From the NCBI GenBank assembly GCA_009380005.1, contig WHSQ01000007.1, forward strand, positions 230 through 63,695: 63,466 bases of DNA. The letters run 5' to 3'. Below, piece after piece: positions 52,018-60,264 of this stretch (its first letter is position 1; each line of letters opens with the position of its first letter). Below the pieces are notes generated by a model. That model saw nothing but the letters and a program-made list of their open reading frames with translations, had not been told where the DNA came from and did no database searches. The DNA comes from Actinomycetota bacterium (GTDB lineage Bacteria; Actinomycetota; CADDZG01; WHSQ01). The translations under genes were made by a program, and so were the position numbers.

Positions 52018-52653
52018 ATGCGCGCGGAGCTTCAGACGGCGACCGACGAGGACCTCGTGGAACTCGCCCGGACCGGTGAGAACGAACGTGCTATCGAGAT
52101 GCTCCTCAAGCGGTATCGCCACTACGCCCGAGCCAAAGCGCGCTCGTACTTCCTATCGGGCGCCGACAAGGACGACATCGTGCAGGAGGGCATGATCGGG
52201 CTCTACAAGGCGATCCGTGATTACCAGGCGAGCAAGAACATCGCCTTCCGCGCCTTCGCGGAATTGTGCATCACGCGCCAGATCATCACGGCGATCAAGA
52301 CGGCAACGCGTCAGAAGCATCAACCCCTCAATTCATACGTGTCGCTCAGCCGCGGGTATGCGGCCTCGGGAGAAGGTGACAGGGCGCTCGTCGACGTGCT
52401 CGTAACGGATCACGAACCAGATCCTGCCGATGTGGTTATCGACTCCGAGGAGATGTCCGTGATCAGGTCGTCCATGGGACGCGTTCTCTCGAACTTCGAG
52501 AGTCAGGTAATGCAGCTCTACGTGGAGGGGAAGTCGTATCAACAGATCGCCGACATGTTGGGCAAGCATGCGAAGTCGATCGACAATGCACTTCAGAGGA
52601 TCAAGCGGAAGCTTGCGGCGCACATCGGGGGCCGAGCTACACCGGCCGAGTGA
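52018..52653 (+). CDS. sigH: RNA polymerase sigma factor, SigH type
   Basis: This 211-aa sigma-70-family factor matches the SigH/Spo0H group often found after rlmB in actinobacteria. Region 2 includes DDIVQEGMIGLYKAIRDY and region 4 has FESQVMQLYVEGKSYQQIADMLGKHAKSIDNA. The ATG at 52018 lies 5 bases after the rlmB stop. The factor controls sporulation in Bacillus, but its role here is unknown. Confidence 0.9.
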   Translation: MRAELQTATDEDLVELARTGENERAIEMLLKRYRHYARAKARSYFLSGADKDDIVQEGMIGLYKAIRDYQASKNIAFRAFAELCITRQIITAIKTATRQKHQPLNSYVSLSRGYAASGEGDRALVDVLVTDHEPDPADVVIDSEEMSVIRSSMGRVLSNFESQVMQLYVEGKSYQQIADMLGKHAKSIDNALQRIKRKLAAHIGGRATPAE

Positions 52654-52677
52654 GCCCAGGCGGTACGCTGGACGTGT

Positions 52678-52750
52678 GCCGGGTTAGCTCAGTTGGTAGA
52701 GCAACGGATTTGTAATCCGTAGGTCGTCGGTTCGAATCCGACACCCGGCT
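52678..52750 (+). tRNA. tRNA-Thr (anticodon TGT)
   Basis: A complete cloverleaf is visible. The acceptor stem pairs GCCGGGT with ACCCGGC and ends in discriminator T. The D arm is TAGCTCAGTTGGTAGAGC. The anticodon stem pairs ACGGA with TCCGT around TTTGTAA, giving TGT. The T arm is GTCGGTTCGAATCCGAC. No CCA is encoded. Confidence 0.97.
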
Positions 52751-52784
52751 CGTACGTGAGGTTCCGACGTCGAAGGAGACGGTT

Positions 52785-54062
52785 TTGGTAACCAACGCAG
52801 GATCGCACGGGGATCCCTCCGGCGACTCTCCCTGGGAGACCGCTCTGGCGCAGCTGGATGAGGTTGCCGAGCTCATGGATCTGGCTCCCGGGGTACACGA
52901 GACGCTGCGAGCGCCGAAAAGATCCCTGATCGTGTCGGTCCCGTTCCGGATGGACGACGGAACGACCAAGGTCGTTCAGGGCTATCGCGTCCATCACAAC
53001 GTGACCCGGGGTCCGGCCAAGGGAGGGATCCGTTATTACCAGCACGTGAACCTCGCCGAGATCAAGGCGTTGGCGATGTGGATGACGTGGAAGTGCGCGA
53101 TCGTGAACATCCCGTTCGGGGGAGCGAAGGGCGGCGTTCAGGTAGCGGTCCGCGAGTTGTCGAGGGCAGAGCTGGAACGCATGACGCGCCGCTATGCCTC
53201 CGAGATCCTGCCGCTCATCGGCCCCGAACGTGACATCCCGGCCCCCGATATGAACACCGATGAAGAGATCATGTCGTGGATCATGGATACGTACTCGACC
53301 AACCAGGGCTACTCGGTCCCGGGCGTCGTCACCGGCAAGCCCGTCGCGATCGGAGGTTCGCGGGGCCGGCGTGGCGCTACGTCGCGCGGCGTCATGTACA
53401 TGATCTTCTCGACACTCAAGACGCTCGGACGCGGGATCGACGAGATCAGCATCGCGATCCAGGGTTACGGGAAGGTCGGCGGCTTCGCGGCTCAGCTCCT
53501 GCACGATGCCGGATGCCGGGTGGTCGCGGTATCCGATGTCGACAGTGGGCTCTACAACGAGCGCGGGCTCGACCCCGAAGCCATCAACCGGCACAAGCGC
53601 GAGGCGGGGACCGTTAAGGACTTCCCCGGGGCCGAGAAGATCACCAACCGAGAGCTCCTCGAGATCGACTGCGACGTTCTGGTCCCCGCCGCGATCGAAG
53701 GGGTCATCACGGTGAAGAACGCCGACGAGATCAAAGCGCCGATCATCTGCGAGGCCGCCAACGGACCGATCACGTTCGAGGCCGACAAGATCCTGAACGA
53801 TCGCGGCACCTTCATAGTTCCCGACATCCTCGCCAATGCCGGCGGGGTCACCGTCTCCTATTTCGAGTGGGTCCAGGACATCCAGGCCTACTTCTGGGAC
53901 GAAGAGCAGGTCAACGACCGGCTTCGGCGCATCATGGAAGGGGCCTTCGAGGGGGTCTACGCGCTGGCCAAGGAGAAGGACCTCACGCTTCGCCAGGCCG
54001 CCCACTGGATCGGCGTCGGGCGGGTCGCGGACGCACACCTGACGAGAGGGCTCTTCCCCTAG
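52785..54062 (+). CDS. Glu/Leu/Phe/Val-type dehydrogenase (glutamate dehydrogenase)
   Basis: This 425-aa oxidoreductase probably converts glutamate and 2-oxoglutarate. The substrate-binding lysines are in GPAKGGIRY and PFGGAKGGV, and the coenzyme domain has GYGKVGGFAAQLL. The final VTVSYFEWVQD segment is typical of the hexameric class I-type enzymes. It starts at TTG with AAGGAGA upstream. Glutamate is the likely substrate, but leucine or another amino acid cannot be excluded. Confidence 0.92.
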   Translation: MVTNAGSHGDPSGDSPWETALAQLDEVAELMDLAPGVHETLRAPKRSLIVSVPFRMDDGTTKVVQGYRVHHNVTRGPAKGGIRYYQHVNLAEIKALAMWMTWKCAIVNIPFGGAKGGVQVAVRELSRAELERMTRRYASEILPLIGPERDIPAPDMNTDEEIMSWIMDTYSTNQGYSVPGVVTGKPVAIGGSRGRRGATSRGVMYMIFSTLKTLGRGIDEISIAIQGYGKVGGFAAQLLHDAGCRVVAVSDVDSGLYNERGLDPEAINRHKREAGTVKDFPGAEKITNRELLEIDCDVLVPAAIEGVITVKNADEIKAPIICEAANGPITFEADKILNDRGTFIVPDILANAGGVTVSYFEWVQDIQAYFWDEEQVNDRLRRIMEGAFEGVYALAKEKDLTLRQAAHWIGVGRVADAHLTRGLFP

Positions 54063-54093
54063 ATCGCGAAGGCCTTTCGAGCCAAATCCGCCG

Positions 54094-54115
54094 CTAGTGA
54101 AGGGCCCTTCACTAG
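54094..54115. promoter_or_regulatory. Perfect 22-bp palindrome, candidate operator
   Basis: CTAGTGAAGGG is followed directly by its exact complement CCCTTCACTAG. It lies 32 bases after the dehydrogenase stop and 10 bases before the DUF3263 ATG. A zero-loop perfect palindrome is more typical of a protein-binding site than of an RNA hairpin. Confidence 0.5.
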
Positions 54116-54125
54116 GGTGGGCGAC

Positions 54126-54395
54126 ATGGGAGAACTCAGCAGCAGAGACATCCAGATCCTCGATTTCGAGCGGTCCTGGTGGAAGCACGCCGGGGTGAAG
54201 GAGAGCGCCATCAAGGAGCGCTTCGACATCTCGGCGACGAAGTACTACCAACTGCTCAACGAGTTGCTGGAGAAGCCGGAGGCGCTCGAGTACGACGCCA
54301 TCCTCGTGAAGCGATTGAAGCGTCTCCGGACCTACAGACAGCGCCAACGGGTGGCTCGCCTGCTGGGGGCCGAGTACTCACCAGCCCGGAAGTAA
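54126..54395 (+). CDS. DUF3263 small helical protein
   Basis: This 89-aa protein matches the DUF3263 family of actinobacteria: ILDFERSWWKHAG...FDISATKYYQLLN is the core and resembles a helix-turn-helix. The ATG at 54126 is used; a GTG at 54117 is possible. A LytR_C-domain gene follows after 13 bases, a linkage seen in other actinobacteria. The function is unknown. Confidence 0.85.
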   Translation: MGELSSRDIQILDFERSWWKHAGVKESAIKERFDISATKYYQLLNELLEKPEALEYDAILVKRLKRLRTYRQRQRVARLLGAEYSPARK

Positions 54396-54408
54396 CGGGA
54401 CGGCCCTG

Positions 54409-54984
54409 ATGGGGCGCCATTCCTCCGAGTCGCAGGCTTCGTTCTACCGCTCGTTCGCGAAGTGGCTGGTGCCGTGGCTCGTGGTCGCCGTGATCGTGGG
54501 GATCGGCGTCTGGATAGGCATCGGCGCGCTCGGGAGCGGGCCCCTCGAGACACAGTCGCCTGCATCCGACACCGAACCCACCGAGAGCCCGCCGGTCGAC
54601 GAGACGCCGTCACCGACCCCGGAAACCGAGCTCACGCCGGAACCGACCCCGACCGCGGAGCCCGAACCGGACGAGACCCCCAAGACCCCCAAGGCCACCG
54701 CCCCGAAGGGCAACGGTCTCACCGTCCAGGTCCTGAACGGAACCGGCGTGGCGGAAGCGAACGATCGCGTTGCCGAGGAACTCGAGGCGCTCGGGTACGA
54801 GATCATCAACCTGGAGGGCGCGTCGAAGGCCTATTCCTCGACGACGGTGTACTGGTCGTATCCAGAGGCCCGCAAGCCCGCCCGGCGACTGGCTGCTTAC
54901 TTCGGCTGGGAGGTTGGGCCCAAACCGGAGAACCTCTCGTCGACCGTCGCCCTGCACATCATCGTTGGGGCCGACGAGGCCTGA
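54409..54984 (+). CDS. Membrane protein with C-terminal LytR_C domain
   Basis: This 191-aa protein has one N-terminal membrane helix (WLVPWLVVAVIVGIGVWIGI), a Pro/Glu/Thr-rich linker, and a LytR_C-like domain (VQVLNGTGVAEANDRVAEEL...VALHIIVG). These domains are usually extracellular and tied to cell-wall processes. It has no LytR/CpsA catalytic domain. It probably shares an operon with DUF3263. Confidence 0.87.
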   Translation: MGRHSSESQASFYRSFAKWLVPWLVVAVIVGIGVWIGIGALGSGPLETQSPASDTEPTESPPVDETPSPTPETELTPEPTPTAEPEPDETPKTPKATAPKGNGLTVQVLNGTGVAEANDRVAEELEALGYEIINLEGASKAYSSTTVYWSYPEARKPARRLAAYFGWEVGPKPENLSSTVALHIIVGADEA

Positions 54985-55000
54985 CTTAGGCGGTGATCCG

Positions 55001-55018
55001 CTCGAGCCTCAGCTCGAG
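55001..55018. terminator. Hairpin between convergent LytR_C and small lipoprotein ORFs
   Basis: CTCGAG (55001-55006) pairs with CTCGAG (55013-55018) around a six-base loop. It is a modest, GC-based stem. Confidence 0.4.
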
Positions 55019-55119
55019 ATGCAGGCGAAGCTCTCTCCGGAGCGGGAGCCGCAGGTGTCGCTGCGACAACCCGTCAGTCCCACGAACGCGATGGTCGCGG
55101 CGATCGTGAGAGCTGTCAT
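55009..55119 (-). CDS. Candidate 36-aa lipoprotein
   Basis: A short ORF encodes a hydrophobic N-terminus followed by the lipobox LTGC and a Cys-containing tail (RSDTCGSRSGESFACISS). Codon third positions are strongly G/C, as in neighbouring genes. There is no clear ribosome site. If real, it is a tiny secreted lipoprotein with two further Cys that may form a disulfide. Confidence 0.4.
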   Translation of the reverse strand: MTALTIAATIAFVGLTGCRSDTCGSRSGESFACISS

Positions 55120-55163
55120 GCGTTGGAGCCTACGGCGGTCGCGTTCCTCTAGGCTCGGCACCG

Positions 55164-55958
55164 ATGACGCAACCTATCGAAGAGCTCGCCGAGCGAGCGG
55201 CGACCGGCGGTCTGTTCATGGACTTCGATGGAACCCTGTCGGAGATCGTTCCTCGTCCTCAGGACGCTCGGCCCCTTCCCGAGGTTCCGGACTTGCTGTC
55301 GGAGCTGGCCCACCGCTTCGCGGTGGTCTCCATCGTCTCGGGCCGGTCGGCTCGTGAGCTGGCAGAGTGGCTGGGCCCACATGTCGAGATATGGGGTCTT
55401 CACGGGGCCGAACGCGCCCGCGACGGGATCGTCGAGCTCGCCGACGCGGTCCGGCCCTACCTGGACTCGATCCACTCGGCGCGCGACGAGGCGGTGGCCT
55501 CCATCGAACGCCCCGGTTTGGCGGGATGCATCGTGGAGGACAAGGGAGCCATGCTCGGTCTGCACTTCCGGGATTCTCCGGACCCGGATCGTGTGGAACC
55601 CGAGATCGGCCGTCTCGCCGGCGAGCTTGCCGGCCGGCACGGTCTCATCGTCGTCCCGGGCCGGATGGTCTTCGAGCTCCGCCCCCCCGTGACTCTCACG
55701 AAGCGAGACGTCGTCGAAAGACGCGCTCGCGAGCTCGGTCTCGATGCCGCCTGCTTCATCGGCGACGACACCGTGGATCTTCCGGGTTACGACGCGCTCG
55801 ACGCTCTGGAGGCCGACGGCGCCATGTGCGTGCGCGTTGCCGTCCGATCGGCCGAATCTCCGTCCGCCCTGATCGAACGCGCCGACGTCGTGGTAGACGG
55901 GCCTCGAGGTGTCGTCCGAACGTTGGGTGAACTGGTGAGACTCACCACGGAGGAGTAG
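55164..55958 (+). CDS. otsB: Trehalose-6-phosphate phosphatase
   Basis: OtsB removes the phosphate from trehalose 6-phosphate. It is a HAD enzyme with the nucleophile Asp in FMDFDGTLSEI, the middle motif in VSGRSARELAEWLG, and the C-terminal CFIGDDTVDLPGYDAL with the metal-binding Asp pair. The length of 264 aa is typical. It is convergent with otsA and the two overlap by 17 bases. Confidence 0.95.
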   Translation: MTQPIEELAERAATGGLFMDFDGTLSEIVPRPQDARPLPEVPDLLSELAHRFAVVSIVSGRSARELAEWLGPHVEIWGLHGAERARDGIVELADAVRPYLDSIHSARDEAVASIERPGLAGCIVEDKGAMLGLHFRDSPDPDRVEPEIGRLAGELAGRHGLIVVPGRMVFELRPPVTLTKRDVVERRARELGLDAACFIGDDTVDLPGYDALDALEADGAMCVRVAVRSAESPSALIERADVVVDGPRGVVRTLGELVRLTTEE

Positions 55959-57405
55959 CGGGTTCCTTCCCCTCCTTGATCAACAGCAGATCTCCGATCT
56001 GAGATTCGATCCAGTCCTCGGGCTTCCTCGCTTCGACGACGAGGCGAAGTGCGTCTCCTTGGGCAGCCCTCTGGGTCGCGTCCATATCGATCGCCCGCTC
56101 CATGACTCGGGCTGTTTGCTCGACGTCGTAAGGGTCCTCGATGCTGCAAGCGATCGAGCCAAGATCTTCGTACGCGCCTGCTCGCGAGGAGAGGACGAGC
56201 GCTCCTCCCGCTTGATTGATCGCGGGGCCTTCCTTGGCCACGAGGTTCATCCCATCCATCAACGGGTTCACCACGAGCACGTCGTAGACGAGCAAAGCTC
56301 CGAGGGTGCGCTCGAAATCGTCCTGCATGAACATCGCGACATGATCGGGATACTTCGCGTTGATGTTCGCGACCGCGCGTTCGATCCGAGAGGAATAGTC
56401 CTGGTACTCGGGCATGTTCTCGCGTGACGGATAGAGGCACGCGACGAAGTGCACCCTCCCTCGCAGATCCTCTCGGCGATCGAGGAGGGCTTCGAAAGCT
56501 TCAAAGCCCCGCACGATGTTCTTGGATGGCTCCGCCCGATCCGCTCGAACGAGCAGCACTCCGTCGGTCACCGATCGGAAACGTTCGGCCCATCGCTGGA
56601 CCTTCTTCCGCGTGGCTCGCTTCCGGAGCTCTCCGACCGCGACCGTGATGGGATAGGCGCGCGCCCATGCCAACCGACCACCCTCCACCTCGACGGCTGC
56701 CCGATCCCTGTCGACGGCGTACCCCAATCGCTCACAGGCGGACAGGAAGCCGTCCACCCATTGGTGTACGTGGAACCCGATCAGGTCTGCACCGAGTAAT
56801 CCCGCGATCGTTTCCTCATGAACCTCATCCGGCAGATGAGACAACCCTCTGGGTCCGCAGAAGGATGAATGCGTGAAGTGCAGGATCGGTTGACGAGGGC
56901 GTTTCTCTCGTAACATCGCGGGTGCGGTCGTCAGGTGGTAGTCCTGGTAGAGAACGAGGGTGTCGGCTTCGGCCGCTCTTTCCGCAGCCTCGGCGAACCG
57001 CCGGTTCACGACCTCGTAGGAATCGCGCCACGAGGCCAAGACCTCGTCGCCGAAAGGTGGGATCCCCAGCTCATCGAACAGACAGTGGTTCGAGAACCAA
57101 AGCATGCGGTTGGAGACATTGTCGTAGTAATCGGCGTAGGTGTCGGGATCTATCTCCAGCAGATGTACCTCGTATCCGAGCTGTTCGTGGAGAGATGCCA
57201 GAGCGCCCGCTTCGACCGCCGCGCGATCTACTTCGGAGGTGGCGGTCGCTATCCACCGAGCGTGCTCGCCCAGGCGGCGTGCCACGGGATCGAGCGCTCC
57301 CGCCAACCCGCCGGCCCCTCGCTTGATGTCGAAGCCGTCGTCCTTCTGGACGAAGGACATTGGTGCCCGGTTGGATGCGAGTACGACATCGATGCCTTCG
57401 CGCAC
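55942..57405 (-). CDS. otsA: Alpha,alpha-trehalose-phosphate synthase
   Basis: OtsA makes trehalose 6-phosphate from a nucleotide-glucose and glucose 6-phosphate. This GT-B enzyme of 487 aa has the N-terminal VVLASNRAP and GAGGLAGAL, VLYQDYHL in the middle, and the C-terminal nucleotide-sugar site near NLVAKEGPAINQAGGALVLSSRAGA. Its pairing with otsB supports a complete two-step trehalose pathway. Confidence 0.95.
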   Translation of the reverse strand: MREGIDVVLASNRAPMSFVQKDDGFDIKRGAGGLAGALDPVARRLGEHARWIATATSEVDRAAVEAGALASLHEQLGYEVHLLEIDPDTYADYYDNVSNRMLWFSNHCLFDELGIPPFGDEVLASWRDSYEVVNRRFAEAAERAAEADTLVLYQDYHLTTAPAMLREKRPRQPILHFTHSSFCGPRGLSHLPDEVHEETIAGLLGADLIGFHVHQWVDGFLSACERLGYAVDRDRAAVEVEGGRLAWARAYPITVAVGELRKRATRKKVQRWAERFRSVTDGVLLVRADRAEPSKNIVRGFEAFEALLDRREDLRGRVHFVACLYPSRENMPEYQDYSSRIERAVANINAKYPDHVAMFMQDDFERTLGALLVYDVLVVNPLMDGMNLVAKEGPAINQAGGALVLSSRAGAYEDLGSIACSIEDPYDVEQTARVMERAIDMDATQRAAQGDALRLVVEARKPEDWIESQIGDLLLIKEGKEPATPPW

Positions 57406-57443
57406 GTCGAGAAACTAACCGCGGTTCGTAGCAGGATCGTTCC

Positions 57444-58541
57444 GTGCGGATCCTCCTAGCGCCCGACACGTTCAAAGGGACCCTCTCGGCCACAGAGGTG
57501 AGCCGGGCGATGGCTCGAGGGGCGAAGCTGTACGAGCCCACCGCCGAGATCGATATCGCACCGATGTCGGATGGTGGAAGAGGGTTCGCCGGCCGGATGC
57601 TCGCGGCCATCGGTGGTGAAACGGGATCCGTCTCGGTCGAGGATCAGACCGGCCGGATCATCGAAGCCGAGATCGCGTGGCTGTCCGACCGGCGCGCTGC
57701 GTTCGATGTGGCTTCCGTCTGCGGACTCCGAGGGGCTCCAACTCCGGATGAAGCTCTGCGCGCCTCCACCTTCGGCGTTGGACAGGTGCTCTTGCATGCA
57801 GCCCGATCCGACCGTCCCTTGACGTCGGTGATCATCGGGATCGGCGACACCGCGACGACCGACGGAGGTACGGGAGCCGCGCGCGCTGTGGGGTGGCGAT
57901 TCCTCGACCGTGCGGGGGCCGACCTGGCACCGGGGGGAGCTGCTCTGCGGGCACTGGCGTCCATCGTGCGTCCACCCGATCCGCCGGATCCCGGGCTTCA
58001 CATCGTGGGGGGATGCGACGTGAGCAGCGGACTCCTCGGCCCCGAAGGGGCGGCTCGACGCTTCGCGCCCCAGAAGGGGGCGGGATCGAGAGAGGTCGGA
58101 CGGCTGGAGGCCGGGCTCGAACGGCTCGAGGTCGTGATCCACTCCGATCTCGGCGTGGCGGTCGGCGCCCTGTCGGGGGCGGGTGCTGGAGGCGGACTCG
58201 GTGCCGGCCTCGTTGCGTTCTTCGGCGCCACGATCGGATCGGGGTTCGACATCGTGGCGGAAGCGTCACGCATCGACGAACGTCTCGCGCGAGCGGACGT
58301 GGTCCTGACCGGAGAAGGTGCTCTCGATGCGTCGAGCTTCGCCGGCAAGGTGACGGGCAGAGTGGCACGCCGGGCCCACGCGATGGGGGTGCCCTGCGCG
58401 GTGATCACGGGTCGGGTGGAGGCGTCCCCGGAGCAGCTCTCACACGTAGGCATCTCGGTCCAGACGCTGGATCCGCTCGAGGGCCCCGCGCCGGGCGTCT
58501 CGAAGGCGACGCAACGAGCGCTCCAAGGTCTCTTGGATTGA
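57444..58541 (+). CDS. Glycerate kinase (GarK/GlxK type)
   Basis: Glycerate kinase phosphorylates D-glycerate. This 365-aa protein has the N-terminal APDTFKGTLSATEVSRAMARG, the GIGDTATTDGGTGAARAVG motif and the C-terminal TGEGALDASSFAGKVTGRVA. The match to the type I (2-phosphoglycerate-forming) family is clear by signature. It lies next to the trehalose genes and near a deleted gpgS-like gene, which would have used 3-phosphoglycerate. Confidence 0.94.
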   Translation: MRILLAPDTFKGTLSATEVSRAMARGAKLYEPTAEIDIAPMSDGGRGFAGRMLAAIGGETGSVSVEDQTGRIIEAEIAWLSDRRAAFDVASVCGLRGAPTPDEALRASTFGVGQVLLHAARSDRPLTSVIIGIGDTATTDGGTGAARAVGWRFLDRAGADLAPGGAALRALASIVRPPDPPDPGLHIVGGCDVSSGLLGPEGAARRFAPQKGAGSREVGRLEAGLERLEVVIHSDLGVAVGALSGAGAGGGLGAGLVAFFGATIGSGFDIVAEASRIDERLARADVVLTGEGALDASSFAGKVTGRVARRAHAMGVPCAVITGRVEASPEQLSHVGISVQTLDPLEGPAPGVSKATQRALQGLLD

Positions 58542-58578
58542 AGGCTTGCCTCGTACCGACCGGGGGATACTGCTGAGC

Positions 58579-59811
58579 GTGGCGCTGACTCAACCGCCGC
58601 GCCTCCCGGCCGGCGAACGCATCCGTCGCGCAGGGCTAGCGGCCTGGTCGATCATCGGGATAGCGATCGTCATCGCGGGCGCGTTGTGGCTCCTACTCAA
58701 GATCCGGATCATCCTCCCGCCGTTGGTGCTGGCGCTCGTGATCATCTACCTGGTCAATCCGATCGTCAGCCGTTTCGAACGGCGTGGCATCCGTCGCGGC
58801 ATCGCCGCGATCCTTTCCTACATCCTGGTCGTTGGTGCCCTCGCGCTCCTCGTCGTCGCTCTCGCCCCCTTCGTCTCGAACCAGGTCTCTCACTTCACCG
58901 AGGAGTGGCCCTCGATAAGGCAGGAGACGGCGCTCGTGGTCGAGGACGTGGCCGACTCCATCGAGCAGCGCACGGGGATACGCATAGAGACCGAGCGCTT
59001 CGTATGCCTGCTCGGGGCCGACGTTGGAGGCAGCGCCGAGGCGCCCTCGGAGGAACGGTGCGACAGATTGACGGAGCGTTTCCGTGAACAGATAGCAGAT
59101 CAGGCCGGTCGGTTGACCGAGATCGGCCTGGGCCTGCTGGAGGCCGCGCTCGCGGTCGTGCTCGCGCCCCTGCTGGCTCTTTACATGGTGATCGATCTGC
59201 CGCAGATCCAACGCGACCTATTGGGTCTCGTTCCGGAACCGCATCGAGAGGAGGCTGCGGATCTGGGCTCCAAGATCGGGCGGGCGGTCGGAGGGTTCTT
59301 CCGAGGCCAGCTCTTCGTAGCCTTCACCGTCGGCGTCATGGCCGCGATCGGATTCGGGATCATCGGGCTGGAGTTCTGGTTCCTCATCGGAGCGATAGCG
59401 GGGGTCACGAACCTGATCCCACTGGTTGGGCCGTTCATCGGTGGGGGCTTGGGCTTCCTCGTGGGCACGATGACGGACGGGATCGGGAAGGGTCTGCTCG
59501 CAGCTCTGGTGGCGCTGATCGTTCAGCAGATCGACAACCATTTCATCAGTCCCCAGGTCATGTCTCGAACCGTCAAACTTCACCCTGCGACCGTGATGCT
59601 GTCGTTGTTGGCAGGTGGGACGGTCGCCGGCTTCTGGGGTGTCTTGCTCGGCGTGCCTACGGTGGCGGTCGTCAAGCTGCTGGCTCTGCACTTCTGGACG
59701 ACGAGGGTGTTGGGTGAAGAGCCGACGCCCTTCGCGGCGGCGGCGGGTGCTACCGCCGGCGGGGCGGCAACCCCGGTGGACAGGGGCGAGCCCCGCGACG
59801 ACCGGGGCTAA
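58579..59811 (+). CDS. AI-2E family transporter
   Basis: This 410-aa polytopic membrane protein belongs to the AI-2E/YdiK/PerM family. It has several N-terminal helices, an extracytoplasmic region with two Cys, and the conserved C-terminal block (GGLGFLVGTMTDGIGKGLLA, IVQQIDNHFISPQVM, VGVPTVAV-like LLGVPTVAVVKLL). Substrates in the family range from signalling molecules to sodium. The start is uncertain between TTG 58546 and GTG 58579. Confidence 0.88.
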   Translation: MALTQPPRLPAGERIRRAGLAAWSIIGIAIVIAGALWLLLKIRIILPPLVLALVIIYLVNPIVSRFERRGIRRGIAAILSYILVVGALALLVVALAPFVSNQVSHFTEEWPSIRQETALVVEDVADSIEQRTGIRIETERFVCLLGADVGGSAEAPSEERCDRLTERFREQIADQAGRLTEIGLGLLEAALAVVLAPLLALYMVIDLPQIQRDLLGLVPEPHREEAADLGSKIGRAVGGFFRGQLFVAFTVGVMAAIGFGIIGLEFWFLIGAIAGVTNLIPLVGPFIGGGLGFLVGTMTDGIGKGLLAALVALIVQQIDNHFISPQVMSRTVKLHPATVMLSLLAGGTVAGFWGVLLGVPTVAVVKLLALHFWTTRVLGEEPTPFAAAAGATAGGAATPVDRGEPRDDRG

Positions 59812-60215
59812 GCCGACACCTCTCGCAGCGGAGGGAACTCCGTGACCTCCACGCGATGTATCTGAGCTCTGCCTCCTTCGAATTGGAGCATCGCGGCCGG
59901 CAGGTCGGGGATCTTCACGCCCGCGCTCACCGCCCGTGCGCCGGCCCGACGGGCGACCTCCATGGTGCCGTCCTGCGAGCCGGTGTCGCACACGATCAGT
60001 TCGTCGACCAAGCCTGGTTCGAGCAATTCGCGCCCGATGATGGTGCAGATATCGCCTACGGTGGGGGCCTCGTTCAGCGTGGGCAAACAGACGCTTATGC
60101 TTGTCGCCCTTCGGCGCTTGGCCGAAGTTAGGTCGTCGATGCTCCGCTCGACCGCCCCGATGGTGCGACGGTCGAACCAATCTCGGACGGAAGCGTTCGG
60201 GAGTTCGGCGCCCAT
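59808..60215 (-). pseudogene. Internally deleted GpgS-like glycosyltransferase
   Basis: The first 90 or so residues (WFDRRTIGAVERSIDDLTSAK, then ISVCLPTLNEAPTVGDI and LVDELIVCDTGSQDGTMEVA) match the N-terminal part of glucosyl-3-phosphoglycerate synthase. After AGARAVSAGVKIPDLPAAM the sequence jumps to what looks like the family's C-terminal tail (RVEVTEFPPL). The central catalytic portion, including the metal-binding acidic motif, is absent: 135 aa instead of about 320. The frame is intact, so a short protein could be made, but it should not be catalytic. Confidence 0.65.
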
Positions 60216-60264
60216 GTGGGCCAGCCTACGCGGCGGGCACGGTTAGTTGGCAAGGGAGTTCCGC

